A stretch of 54,354 nucleotides of DNA from Bacteroidia bacterium (GCA_030427245.1 JAUHXA010000051.1:1-54354), one strand, 5' to 3'; positions 8,830 to 17,414 are shown, numbered from the stretch's first letter. Notes: generated by a model not told the origin, from the letters alone. Program-made: numbers and translations.

Positions 8830-8899
8830 TGGCGGTGTTTGGGTTGGTAATCGTATCTGAAAATCATACTTCAAAAATCCAAACAATAAGAAGATTTAC

Positions 8900-8922
8900 G
8901 GTTTAAGATAGACGATATTTGA
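8900..8922 (+). repeat. Left copy of a 23-bp inverted repeat flanking the M23 peptidase gene
   Basis: The sequence from GGTTTAAGATAG to ATATTTGA recurs in reverse complement at 10386-10408 with one mismatch in 23 bases. The copies lie in the two intergenic spacers on either side of the peptidase gene, about 1.46 kb apart. Confidence 0.85.
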
Positions 8923-8992
8923 TGTGCGATTTTTTGATTCAGAAAACCTTAACTATATTTAGCCTCAATTTCTCTACAGAAAAACAAGGAGT

Positions 8993-10354
8993 TTGAAAAA
9001 AATAGGAACATGGGTAGCCCTTATCATCGGCTTAATAGTAGGTGCGGTATTGTTGAATTTCACCAATTTGATAGACAATGTTAGCCAATACCTTACCTCA
9101 GAAAAAGTGAAAAAGACAGAACCTTCTTTTATCAATGGGTTGGCTTACCTTCAATCTGAAGCCAGTCGAAAATTTGACATAGACGCAAACACGTATTCGG
9201 TTTATCACAACGAAATCCAACGCAATGAATTTTTGAGTGACATCCTTTTGGGCTGCAATGTACCTTACCCCATTATTGACAAAAGCGCTCGAAAAGCCGC
9301 AGACGTTTTCCCCGTTACGAAACTTCGAGCAGGCAAGCCTTATACTGTCTTGTGTGACAGTACACAACGAGCCGCTTTCTTTATCTACGAACCCAACCCG
9401 ATTGACTATGTGGTGTTTGACCTTCGAGACTCCGTTCACGTTTACACTGCAGCCCGACCTGTCGAAACCCGCATCAAAACCGCATCAGGGACCATCAATT
9501 CTTCTCTTTCGCTGACGATGGAACAAAACGGTACAAATCCGCAACTATCCTTAGATCTTTCCGAAATTTTTGCTTGGACAATTGATTTTTTTCGCATCCA
9601 AAAAGGCGACCAATACAAGGTTATTTACGAAGAAAAATATGTGGATGGTCAGCCTGTAGGTATTGGTCAAATCCACGCTGCCTACTTCAAATATTGGGGC
9701 AGCGACAACTATGCCTTTGCCTTCAATCAGTCCACCGATGAAACGGAAGAAGACCTTCAATACTTCGATGAAAATGGACAATCGGTTCGCCGAGCCTTCC
9801 TCAAAGCACCTCTCAAATACAGCCGCATTTCTTCAAAGTTTACCCGCAAACGCTTTCACCCCGTCCTCAAACGCTACAAAGCGCACCTAGGGACCGACTA
9901 TGCTGCTTCAACAGGAACACCTATTTTGGCAGTCGGAGCAGGAACGGTCATCAATCGAGCCTATGGTCGGGGCAATGGTCGTTTTGTCAAAATCCGACAC
10001 AACAGCATTTACACCACTCAATACCTACACATGAGCAAATTTGCAAAAGGTATTCATGTTGGGGCAAGAGTGCGTCAAGGGCAAGTAATTGGCTATGTGG
10101 GTAGTACAGGCTTGGCAACAGGACCACATCTTTGTTTTCGCTTTTGGAAAAATGGGAAACAGGTGAATCCGCTTCGGGAAAAAATGCCGCCTGCTCACCC
10201 TATCAAGCCCGAATTGGCGGACGATTATTGTGTCTATCAAGATTCTATGAAGTTGGTTTTGGATGCAGTGGAATTGCCCATTGAAGAGGAGTTTTTGGAA
10301 GAGGCTGAAACGGATACTGATACTACAAATGTTAGAGAGACTTCTGAACCTTGA
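8993..10354 (+). CDS. M23 family metallopeptidase (LytM-like), membrane anchored
   Basis: The gene uses a TTG start, supported by AAGGA a few bases upstream and by an immediate N-terminal membrane helix (about residues 5-25). A mixed-fold periplasmic region precedes the LytM domain (about 275-390). Zinc and catalytic positions are HLGTD (His298, Asp302), YLH (His346) and GPHLC (His379, Cys381). In canonical M23 enzymes the last motif is HxH, so a zinc-ligand His is replaced by Cys here. The family cuts peptidoglycan cross-bridges, or serves as a non-catalytic activator when ligands are missing. An acidic C-terminal tail ends the 453-residue protein. The gene is flanked by 23-bp inverted repeats. 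Confidence 0.88.
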   Translation: MKKIGTWVALIIGLIVGAVLLNFTNLIDNVSQYLTSEKVKKTEPSFINGLAYLQSEASRKFDIDANTYSVYHNEIQRNEFLSDILLGCNVPYPIIDKSARKAADVFPVTKLRAGKPYTVLCDSTQRAAFFIYEPNPIDYVVFDLRDSVHVYTAARPVETRIKTASGTINSSLSLTMEQNGTNPQLSLDLSEIFAWTIDFFRIQKGDQYKVIYEEKYVDGQPVGIGQIHAAYFKYWGSDNYAFAFNQSTDETEEDLQYFDENGQSVRRAFLKAPLKYSRISSKFTRKRFHPVLKRYKAHLGTDYAASTGTPILAVGAGTVINRAYGRGNGRFVKIRHNSIYTTQYLHMSKFAKGIHVGARVRQGQVIGYVGSTGLATGPHLCFRFWKNGKQVNPLREKMPPAHPIKPELADDYCVYQDSMKLVLDAVELPIEEEFLEEAETDTDTTNVRETSEP

Positions 10355-10385
10355 TTTTGTTTTCACAATTCTAATAACTCCTATG

Positions 10386-10408
10386 TCAAATATCGTCTAT
10401 CCTAAACC
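10386..10408 (-). repeat. Right copy of the 23-bp inverted repeat
   Basis: This is the reverse complement of 8900-8922 except for one base (A to G at the seventh position). It lies 31 bp after the M23 stop codon. It may be a dispersed intergenic element or one end of an invertible unit. Confidence 0.85.
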
Positions 10409-10503
10409 CACACTCTGCTGGATTAGGAGTAAGATTACATAAATTCCCTGAGGTTTCGAGGCAAGTTGTGAAGTCTGATTTTTTTCTCCTTACTTTGTTA
10501 CTC

Positions 10504-12189
10504 ATGAAAAAATACTCCTTACTTATCATTCTTTACCTCCTACTCATTGTAGAACGATTCTACGGAATTTGGTTCTTGCGATGGGCGTTTGATGAGGAAC
10601 AAAATTTTGGGGGTGGGACTGCAATGTTGAAGTGGGTGTTGAATCTCTTTGGGACAGGTATTCCGAATCCCGAAACGGAGCATTTGGTGAGCATTTACGG
10701 TATTGTCGGTAAATACTTGGCAGTTGTTCCTGCTGCAATGGGTTTTGCTTTGGAGAAGGTCTTACCGATTGATTTACCGATTCCTTTGGGACTAATTTTT
10801 ACTCGCATAGTGGTTTCTTTTTTGCCGAGCGTTTTGACGATTGTTTTGATACACAAAATGATTCGCTTGGTGAGTGATAGCAAGGTCTTTCTTTTTTCTG
10901 CTTTGACGCTTTTTCTGTTTACTTTCAAACACATCGAAACGGCTCATTATGGGGTGTCGGATGGACTTTCTACTTTTTTTGTGGTTTGGAGTGTGTACTG
11001 TTTTTTGCGGTTTTCGTTGGAGGGAAGACGCAAGTTTTTGGTTTGGACGGCAGTTGCTTGTGTATTGGCGGTTGCTACGAAGGTGAATGTAGGAGTGGTG
11101 ATTACTGGGGTAATTGGGCTTTTGTTATTGATTGAACGAGGAGGAACGGAGGAACGTAAAACTGAACACGCAGATACGGAGACTCAGGAGCATATTGAAC
11201 GTAAAAATGAACGGAGAGACGCAGAGATAGGAAGATTTAATCCGATAGTCGTTTTTGGGTTTACTTGGATGGCAGTTTTTGTAGTGGTGAATCTGCCTTA
11301 TTTGGTGAATTTTGGAGAGTGGTATGGCGAATTGGAGCGACATGTTCACGAATATCCTTACACTATCAAAGGAACTTGGTTGACTCCTTTTTACTTTCAT
11401 CCTCCTTTTGGAGTGGGTTTTCAAATACTATTGTTGGCTTTAGGAGGGATTTATTATGGATTGCGAGCAACAAAAGGTCGTCATTGGTCGATTGGGAAAG
11501 GGAAGGAACGGTGGACAGAATTCACTTACTTGTTTTTACCTGCCTTGCTTTTTTTAATTTTATTCTATTTGTATTTGGTTTTCAGCCGAGGGGTAATTCA
11601 TCGTTGGACGATTCCAATGACTCCTTTTTTGGTGCTGTTTGCAGCATATTTTATAGAGGTGACCTACCGTTGGAGTATGATTCGTTTTCCTGTTTTGAAG
11701 CGTTCATTTGTAGCTGTGGGGATAAGCTTGCTTGTTTTCCTTTTGGTGGGGGCAAAACCTTTGTATCATGTCCTTCAATTTGATTTGGCATTGACCGCTT
11801 CTTCTAATACTTACCAACAACTTCAAAAGTTTGCGGACGAAAACTTGGCTTCAAATGCTTGTATCTACAATGTGGAAGGAATCGTATTGAAGAATTGCAG
11901 TGAAGAGGCGCCTGTTGATATTGCAGCATTGAAGGAAAGTTCAATTGAATACATCGTTTTCTCTGATTTTTGGTTTTCAGAAAGACGTTACCCTGAGTCC
12001 ATTTTATATTTGGAGGTAATTGACCAAAGAACACATGGTAATTGGCGATTGATACGTAATTTTATTGAAGGAGAAAACAGTGACTGGAAATTAGAGCAAG
12101 TTATTCGACCTACTCATTTTAGTGATTGGAGTACAAATATTGCACAGCCACCTATATTTTACATTTACAAACGAAATGATGCTTCGTGA
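10504..12189 (+). CDS. Multi-spanning membrane protein, GT-C (PMT/ArnT-like) glycosyltransferase candidate
   Basis: The protein has 561 residues when started at the ATG at 10504; a GTG at 10468 would add 12 residues, but the ATG directly precedes a clean membrane helix. About ten hydrophobic helices are separated by short loops. The first external loop carries an acidic pair (FDEEQN) in the position of the catalytic acid of GT-C lipid-linked sugar transferases. A soluble ~100-residue C-terminal domain follows. The transferase call comes from topology and loop motif, not from strong sequence identity. A hydrophilic Glu/Arg-rich insert (about residues 214-243) is encoded by an imperfect 45-bp repeat. 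Confidence 0.65.
   Translation: MKKYSLLIILYLLLIVERFYGIWFLRWAFDEEQNFGGGTAMLKWVLNLFGTGIPNPETEHLVSIYGIVGKYLAVVPAAMGFALEKVLPIDLPIPLGLIFTRIVVSFLPSVLTIVLIHKMIRLVSDSKVFLFSALTLFLFTFKHIETAHYGVSDGLSTFFVVWSVYCFLRFSLEGRRKFLVWTAVACVLAVATKVNVGVVITGVIGLLLLIERGGTEERKTEHADTETQEHIERKNERRDAEIGRFNPIVVFGFTWMAVFVVVNLPYLVNFGEWYGELERHVHEYPYTIKGTWLTPFYFHPPFGVGFQILLLALGGIYYGLRATKGRHWSIGKGKERWTEFTYLFLPALLFLILFYLYLVFSRGVIHRWTIPMTPFLVLFAAYFIEVTYRWSMIRFPVLKRSFVAVGISLLVFLLVGAKPLYHVLQFDLALTASSNTYQQLQKFADENLASNACIYNVEGIVLKNCSEEAPVDIAALKESSIEYIVFSDFWFSERRYPESILYLEVIDQRTHGNWRLIRNFIEGENSDWKLEQVIRPTHFSDWSTNIAQPPIFYIYKRNDAS
11152..11212 (+). repeat. Imperfect 45-bp direct repeat inside the GT-C gene
   Basis: The word GAACGTAAAA(C/A)TGAAC at 11152-11167 recurs at 11197-11212 with one mismatch, an exact 45-bp (15-codon) offset. 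It is followed both times by CGCAGA/CGCAGAG-rich sequence. The unit encodes charged residues in an otherwise hydrophobic protein. Confidence 0.6.
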
Positions 12190-12197
12190 AATGTTGT

Positions 12198-12311
12198 AAA
12201 GATATAACAAAGCTGTTCGTAGATCAATTGGATTGAACTGAAATTAAACACATTAGCAACAGCTATTTGTTATTAGATGATACCTTAATCGAAATACTTT
12301 GTTATATCTTT
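12198..12311. repeat. 15-bp terminal inverted repeats spanning 114 bp (possible MITE)
   Basis: AAAGATATAACAAAG (12198-12212) is matched perfectly by its reverse complement at 12297-12311. The 84-bp interior has no ORF. The element fills most of the spacer between two convergent genes. It is too loosely spaced for an ordinary terminator, so a miniature inverted-repeat element is possible. Confidence 0.55.
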
Positions 12312-12340
12312 TGACTAATTATCTGAACACATTTGAAGTA

Positions 12341-12895
12341 TTATTCAGCGTCTTCTTTGATGATATTCAAACTTTTGGTTTTGCCAAACCACTCCACAGA
12401 CTTGCGATTGTATGCCAATGCTGCCTCTTCTGCGGTTTCGAAAACCCCCAACTCATGAGGAACTTTTCCTTTGAAAATGGCTGCTCGATAATTGCCACTC
12501 GGCAATTTGTACACTCCTCGATAGTTGCTATCAGTGTTGCCACTGTAAGGGATATTGCGAATAATCTGAGAAGACGTAGCCCACATCAAATTGTTTGTAC
12601 GACAATCCAATCGTTCTCCATTTTTGAATGTTACCAAGAGGCGTTTTTCACTAGGAGGTTGTGGGATAAGGCGTTCTGCAAGATAACGATGAACGTAAAT
12701 CGTCTCATTCTTGTAGCCTTTACCGTCGGGTTTCGGGTGATTCTTTTGGTAAAAAGCATAGCCATAAGAATGTATTCGCAAGTGTTTCAGCAAATTAATA
12801 GATTTGAAATACGGATTGGTTGTCAACAACTCATATCCGTCATCGGATACCAATAATAGCTTATCGGTATTCTTTAAGGGAATTTTGTAAAGCAT
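12341..12895 (-). CDS. AP2-domain DNA-binding protein with degenerate HNH-like region
   Basis: This 184-residue protein has two parts. Residues about 64-114 follow the layout of HNH_3 homing endonucleases (IYVHRYLAE, then CRTNNLMWAT...IIRN). The segment where the catalytic His would be expected reads LVTFKNGE instead. Residues about 124-177 are an AP2 domain (SNYRGVY, then YRAAI, then FETAEEAALAYN). HNH-AP2 proteins in bacteria are usually mobile homing endonucleases, and plant AP2/ERF factors are thought to derive from them. The missing His suggests DNA binding without cleavage. It stands alone, with no intron or intein nearby, and converges with the GT-C gene. Confidence 0.82.
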   Translation of the reverse strand: MLYKIPLKNTDKLLLVSDDGYELLTTNPYFKSINLLKHLRIHSYGYAFYQKNHPKPDGKGYKNETIYVHRYLAERLIPQPPSEKRLLVTFKNGERLDCRTNNLMWATSSQIIRNIPYSGNTDSNYRGVYKLPSGNYRAAIFKGKVPHELGVFETAEEAALAYNRKSVEWFGKTKSLNIIKEDAE

Positions 12896-13284
12896 TTAAT
12901 TAAAATTGAACGTTTGAAAATAAAAAAACTTTATAACAAAAAATAGTATTTTAAAATAGGGGGTGTATCTTACTAAAGAAGATTGGGCGAATTTAACAAA
13001 TATTAATCAATTATGCAAAAGTAAAAAAGTAACTTTGATATATTTAAATTAACATACAGTTAAAAATAATTCAAAAACAATATATTTTTTATCAAAAAGC
13101 TAAACTAAGGTAACATTTTTCTTAATTGATAGAGAGTTTCATTTGTTTATTTTTGAAGGCCAGATGGAACTTACCATGATGTAAATAATCATTTCCCTTT
13201 GTGTTTTAATAATTATTTAATCCAGAACGTTTCATTTGTTATTTATATGTTTGCAGCTTATTTTTTAAAACGGAAAAATACACG
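12896..13284. other. AT-rich divergent spacer, AP2 gene / hisIE
   Basis: This 389-bp spacer is very AT-rich, especially 12900-13130, and lies between two divergent starts. Apart from the -7 box at 13246 I see no ORF, hairpin or attenuator-like leader; no His-rich leader peptide was found. Confidence 0.5.
13246..13253 (+). promoter_or_regulatory. Putative -7 element for hisIE
   Basis: TATGTTTG matches TAnnTTTG exactly, 31 nt upstream of the hisIE ATG. Confidence 0.45.
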
Positions 13285-13872
13285 ATGAATCTCGATTTCC
13301 AAAAAATGAACAACCTCATTCCTGCAATTGTTCAAGACGCTCAAACCAACAAAGTTCTTATGCTCGGCTATATGAACGAGGAAGCTCTTCAAAAAACTCT
13401 GGAAGAAAAGCGAGTTACTTTCTATAGCCGCTCTAAAAAAAGGCTGTGGACAAAGGGAGAAACTTCGGGTAATTTCCTCGAATTGGTAAGCATAAAAGAA
13501 GACTGTGACAACGATGCGTTGTTGGTGAAAGCACTACCTAAGGGCCCAGTTTGTCACAAGGGTAACGACACTTGTTTTGAAGAGACGAATCAACACACTC
13601 ATTTTTTGGCGCATTTGGAGCGCATCATTCAAGACCGAAAAACGCATCCGCAAGCCAATTCTTATACCAGCAGTTTGTTTGAAAAAGGGATAAACAAAGT
13701 TGCCCAAAAAGTGGGAGAAGAAGCGGTCGAACTGGTCATTGAAGCCAAAGACGATGACAAGGCTCTCTTTTTGGGAGAGGCAGCTGACTTGATGTATCAT
13801 TACCTCGTCTTGTTGGCCGCCAAAAATTATACCTTATCAGAGGTTATTGAGGTTTTGAAACAGAGACATTAA
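13285..13872 (+). CDS. hisIE: Bifunctional phosphoribosyl-AMP cyclohydrolase / phosphoribosyl-ATP pyrophosphatase
   Basis: At 195 residues it is the usual length of a HisI-HisE fusion, and it catalyses steps 2 and 3 of histidine biosynthesis. The HisI half (1-104) has LWTKGETSGN, the metal-binding DCDND (73-77) and the paired cysteines in GPVCHKGNDTC (Cys90, Cys97). The HisE half (about 107-195) has SSLFEKG, KVGEEAVELVIEAK and GEAADLMYHYLVLL, the helical MazG-like pyrophosphatase core. In many Bacteroidota hisIE closes a his operon. Here no other his gene is adjacent and it has its own -7 box, so it is a detached single gene. Confidence 0.96.
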   Translation: MNLDFQKMNNLIPAIVQDAQTNKVLMLGYMNEEALQKTLEEKRVTFYSRSKKRLWTKGETSGNFLELVSIKEDCDNDALLVKALPKGPVCHKGNDTCFEETNQHTHFLAHLERIIQDRKTHPQANSYTSSLFEKGINKVAQKVGEEAVELVIEAKDDDKALFLGEAADLMYHYLVLLAAKNYTLSEVIEVLKQRH

Positions 13873-13875
13873 AGT

Positions 13876-13942
13876 GATGTAGGATGTAGGATGTAGGATG
13901 TAGGATGTAGGATGTAGGATGTAGGATGTAGGATGTAGGATG
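13876..13942 (+). repeat. Heptamer tandem array, GATGTAG x9
   Basis: Nine perfect copies of the 7-bp unit GATGTAG (13876-13938) plus a 4-nt partial copy start four bases after the hisIE stop codon. The lack of decay implies recent expansion or ongoing slippage. Confidence 0.97.
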
Positions 13943-14018
13943 CAAATATAAAATAATAAATTATTTGTAAAATACCATTTCAAGGCTTGCTGAATAGCAA
14001 CAAAATCTCCTCTATTTG

Positions 14019-14060
14019 CTCTCACTTCTTACCTCCTACTTCCCGCTTCCTACTTCGCAT
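14019..14060 (-). repeat. Degenerate heptamer array, inverted relative to the GATGTAG array
   Basis: Six consecutive 7-bp words on the plus strand (CTCTCAC, TTCTTAC, CTCCTAC, TTCCCGC, TTCCTAC, TTCGCAT) share the pattern YTCYYAC. Their reverse complement, GTARGAR, resembles GTAGGAT, the rotated unit of the array at 13876. The two arrays face each other across 76 bp. Confidence 0.75.
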
Positions 14061-14063
14061 ACC

Positions 14064-15200
14064 TTATGATATCAAGTGTGGATATTCAGCCGACCGATTC
14101 TGAAAGGACAAAATCTTAGGGTTTTGAATCACTCCATCTTTGATTTCGATGGCTCGTCGAATGGTTTCGCTTTTTTCCCATTCTTCTGGACCTCCCATTA
14201 TATAAGGCAAGTAAGGAAGGAGACTATTGGAAATTTCCCATGAAGCACTGTTCCATAGATAAGAAGGAGTGTGATCCACTGCGTAGTAATCCACTTTCCC
14301 CGCTTTGAATGTTGGATTTTCAAAGTTGGTCGGTTTGGCGAACGAAAAGCCCATCCCCTCATCACAGCTGACATCTACGATTAAGCAACCTGGTTTGAGT
14401 GTGTCGTTTTTATCTTTTGGAACGAACATCAAAGGCTTGTCCGTATCCTGCAAGATACCGTTCACGATGATGTCTGCATCTGCAAGCTCTTCGTAAAAAG
14501 GATGTGATTGTTGGTCGGGACGCAAGGACACCAAATTTCCTTCATCGTCTTCTTCAAATTGGTAATAATTGACTCCCGCCATCTGATCTGCTACCAAAAA
14601 ATAATGCCTTTGGGTAAATACCGTAATATCTTGTACGCCTCTTGCCTGCAATGCACGTATAGCACCTCTACTCACCGAACCAAAACTGATTACTATGGCT
14701 TTTAGGTTTGGGCCATAATTCCCGTCAATGCCTACCAAATTCATGGCATGATAAACCCCTGCATATCCTGCAATCTCATTGTTTTTATGAAAAATGTGCA
14801 TTTGCCAATCTCCATTTCGGGACCATCTGTGCATGGCTTCCCACGCAATGAGTGTTAATTTTTTGTCTATTGCCGTTTGGGTGATTTCTTTTTGCTGCAC
14901 ACAATGAGGCCAACCCCAGTGAATTGTACCTTCTTTCATTTGGTCAAAATCTGCTTGTATGGGTTTTGCCAATAGCGCAATCTCACACTGCTAAAAAAGT
15001 CCTTCTCGGCTGGCAATCCCTCCACTTAGTGCTGCCAATTCTTCGTCGCTCACTCCAAAAGATAAGCCATATCCTTCTTCAAAAATAAGACGGGTTCTAA
15101 CTTCTTCGTCTATCCATTCCAATTGTTGTGGATGAATAGGTACTCTCTTTTCCTGTTTTTTTTTGGAAGTTCCAAAAACGCCAACCTTAAGTAAAGTCAT
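14064..15200 (-). pseudogene. Ceo/alanine dehydrogenase-like oxidoreductase, interrupted by in-frame TAG
   Basis: Two pieces, 15200-14991 (69 residues) and the part below 14991, are in the same frame, separated only by one TAG codon at 14991-14993. Read through it, the product is a continuous 378-codon protein. The N-terminal half has the AlaDH/PNT substrate-binding start (VGVFGTSKKKQEKRVPIHP) and WGWPHCVQ. The C-terminal half has an NAD-binding region (AIVISFGSVSRGAIRAL) and YAVDHTPSYLW, as in N5-(carboxyethyl)ornithine synthase and saccharopine dehydrogenase relatives. The second piece has only a TTG (14972) as possible restart. Recent nonsense mutation, sequencing error or readthrough are all possible. 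Confidence 0.82.
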
Positions 15201-15322
15201 TAAAAATGATTTTGGTTAAAAAATGTACTTATTATACGAAATTACAAACAACTATTGAAGAAAAATCTCTTTTATCAAAAAATCGCTACTTTAGCGGTAC
15301 AAAACTGCAAAAGACATTGGCA

Positions 15323-17347
15323 ATGACAAAGCGTAAGAAATCTATATCTAATTCTTCTTCAAAAAGAGGTTCTTTCGGGAAAAAAAATTTTTGGGCCATC
15401 CTTTGTATTGGCTTGTTTAGTCTGATCTTATACGCTCCTACCCTGTCTTATGACTATGCCTTAGATGATCAGATTGTGATTTTGTCGAATCAATACACCA
15501 AGCAAGGATTTTCGGGAACCGGAAAAATACTGAGCACTGAGAGCATGGAGGGTTTTTGGGGAGTGCAGAAAAATCTCTTAGCAGGAGGCAGGTATCGCCC
15601 GCTTTCAATTGTGACTTTTGCAGTAGAATGGCAATTGTTTGGACAGAATCCCATGATTGGACACTTGGTCAACCTTCTTTTGTATGCCTTGTCCAATTTA
15701 TTGCTGTATCGGATTTTGTTGATGCTTTTTGCAGCTCGAACCAAACGACCGCCTCGTTATTGGTATTTGTCCATTCCATTTATTACCACTATGCTATTTG
15801 TTGCCCATCCTTTGCATACCGAAGTTGTGGCAAATATCAAGGGGCGAGACGAAATCATGACCTTTTTAGGGGCATTGGGTGCGCTGTTTTTCAGCCTGCA
15901 ATATGTGAAGCGTGAACGAATCATGGATTTGATTTGGAGCAGCTTGTGTTTGTTTTTAGCCTTACTTTCTAAGGAAAATGCCATTACTTTCGTGGCCATT
16001 ATCCCTTTGACTTTGTATTTTTTTACCAAAAGTTCTTTGCAGAAAATCGGCACAACGACTTTGCCTTTATTAGCTGCAACGGTGGTCTTTTTGGTGATTC
16101 GTTGGCGGGTGATTGGCTACTTCTTCAATAGTGGAACAGAGGTGACAGAACTTCTGAATGATCCATTCTTGAACGCTTCTTTTGCAGAAAAATACGCCAC
16201 GATTTTCTCTACAATGGGCTACTATTTGAAGTTGCTCGTATTTCCGCATCCACTCACACATGACTACTATCCCAAAGAATTTCCAATCATTGGTTGGGCA
16301 GATTGGCGAGCTATTGTTCCCTTGATTTTGTATGGATTGATGGGATTGTTTGCCCTTTGGGGATTGAAGCGAAAGAACATTGTTGCCTTTGCAGTGTGGT
16401 TTTATCTACTGAGTTTTTCGATTGTTTCCAATCTGTTTTTTGCAGTAGGTACGTTTATGAATGAGCGTTTTATGTTTATTTCCTTGCTGGGTTTTTGTTT
16501 GATTGTAGCTTATGGATTGGTGCGTTACCTTCCTAAATTGTTGTCGAGTGCTGCGGTCAAAAAATATTCTATCATAGCAATTGTTGGGGTGATGTTGCTG
16601 GCTTATTCCTTCAAAACTTTGACCAGATTGCCTGCTTGGAAAAACAACAAATCTTTGTTTTTGACAGATGTGAAGGTTTCTACCAATAGCACGAAAGTAA
16701 ATACGTCGGCGGGTGGCACGCTTTACGAAGAAGCTATCAAAATCCAAGATATTGGTGAGAAGCAACAAAAACTGTATCAAGCGATTGAGTACTTAACAAA
16801 GGCTGTAGAAATTCACTCCAACAATATCAATGCACTACTACTCTTGGGCAATTCCTACTATGCTTTGGATAGAAATATTGACGCTGTGTTTGGGGTTTAT
16901 GCGGCAATTTTTGCGAACAATCCCGACCATGTTGATGCGACCAAAAACCTGATGATGTTTTCGCAGCAAATCAAAACCCCTGAGGAGGCGGATAAGTTTA
17001 TTCGGTTTTATGAAAAATATGTTATTCCCTATGGCGTGAACAATTCGACGACCTTTGCGGTCTTGGGTAAATTATATGGAAGATACCGACAAGATGCCGA
17101 AAAAGCGATTGACTATTTGGAACGCTCAATTTCTATCAATCCAAACGATGCGAGTGTATTGCAGGATTTGGGAATTGTGTATGGTATGGCGAATGAATAC
17201 GAAAAATCGTTGCAGGTGAGCTTGAAGGCTTTAGAATTTCAGCCCAATAACAAACAGCTTTTGAGAAATATTGGCACGACTTACCGCAATATGGGGAATG
17301 AAGAACAGGCGGAAGTGTATTTTCAGAGGGCGGAAAGGGGGAATTAA
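15323..17347 (+). CDS. TMTC-like membrane glycosyltransferase candidate with C-terminal TPRs
   Basis: I place the start at the ATG at 15323 (674 residues). An ATG at 15206 is possible but would put a -7-like TACTTTAG (about 15288-15295) inside the coding region and adds residues unlike a membrane protein N-terminus. About eleven membrane helices (to about residue 450) follow a short basic N-terminus. The first external loop carries the acidic pair in YDYALDDQ, as in PMT/TMTC O-mannosyltransferases. Residues about 480-674 are tetratricopeptide repeats. The family glycosylates exported proteins; substrate and donor are unknown. It is divergent from the broken dehydrogenase gene. Confidence 0.75.
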   Translation: MTKRKKSISNSSSKRGSFGKKNFWAILCIGLFSLILYAPTLSYDYALDDQIVILSNQYTKQGFSGTGKILSTESMEGFWGVQKNLLAGGRYRPLSIVTFAVEWQLFGQNPMIGHLVNLLLYALSNLLLYRILLMLFAARTKRPPRYWYLSIPFITTMLFVAHPLHTEVVANIKGRDEIMTFLGALGALFFSLQYVKRERIMDLIWSSLCLFLALLSKENAITFVAIIPLTLYFFTKSSLQKIGTTTLPLLAATVVFLVIRWRVIGYFFNSGTEVTELLNDPFLNASFAEKYATIFSTMGYYLKLLVFPHPLTHDYYPKEFPIIGWADWRAIVPLILYGLMGLFALWGLKRKNIVAFAVWFYLLSFSIVSNLFFAVGTFMNERFMFISLLGFCLIVAYGLVRYLPKLLSSAAVKKYSIIAIVGVMLLAYSFKTLTRLPAWKNNKSLFLTDVKVSTNSTKVNTSAGGTLYEEAIKIQDIGEKQQKLYQAIEYLTKAVEIHSNNINALLLLGNSYYALDRNIDAVFGVYAAIFANNPDHVDATKNLMMFSQQIKTPEEADKFIRFYEKYVIPYGVNNSTTFAVLGKLYGRYRQDAEKAIDYLERSISINPNDASVLQDLGIVYGMANEYEKSLQVSLKALEFQPNNKQLLRNIGTTYRNMGNEEQAEVYFQRAERGN

Positions 17348-17414
17348 GGATGAATAATATCTTTCTTGCCACGCTTAAACACAACTTCATGTCGAACAAC
17401 ATTTTATATACAAA

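Noticed and set aside
12299-12856. 185-codon plus-strand ORF
   Set aside because: Antisense to the AP2 protein, whose domain is clearly readable on the minus strand.
13876-13942. Possible CRISPR array
   Set aside because: The repeat is only 7 bp with no spacers; it is a simple tandem repeat. No cas genes are in the window.
15206-15322. Upstream ATG for the TMTC-like protein
   Set aside because: The added 39 residues are not membrane-protein-like, and a -7-like box falls inside them; the ATG at 15323 is better.
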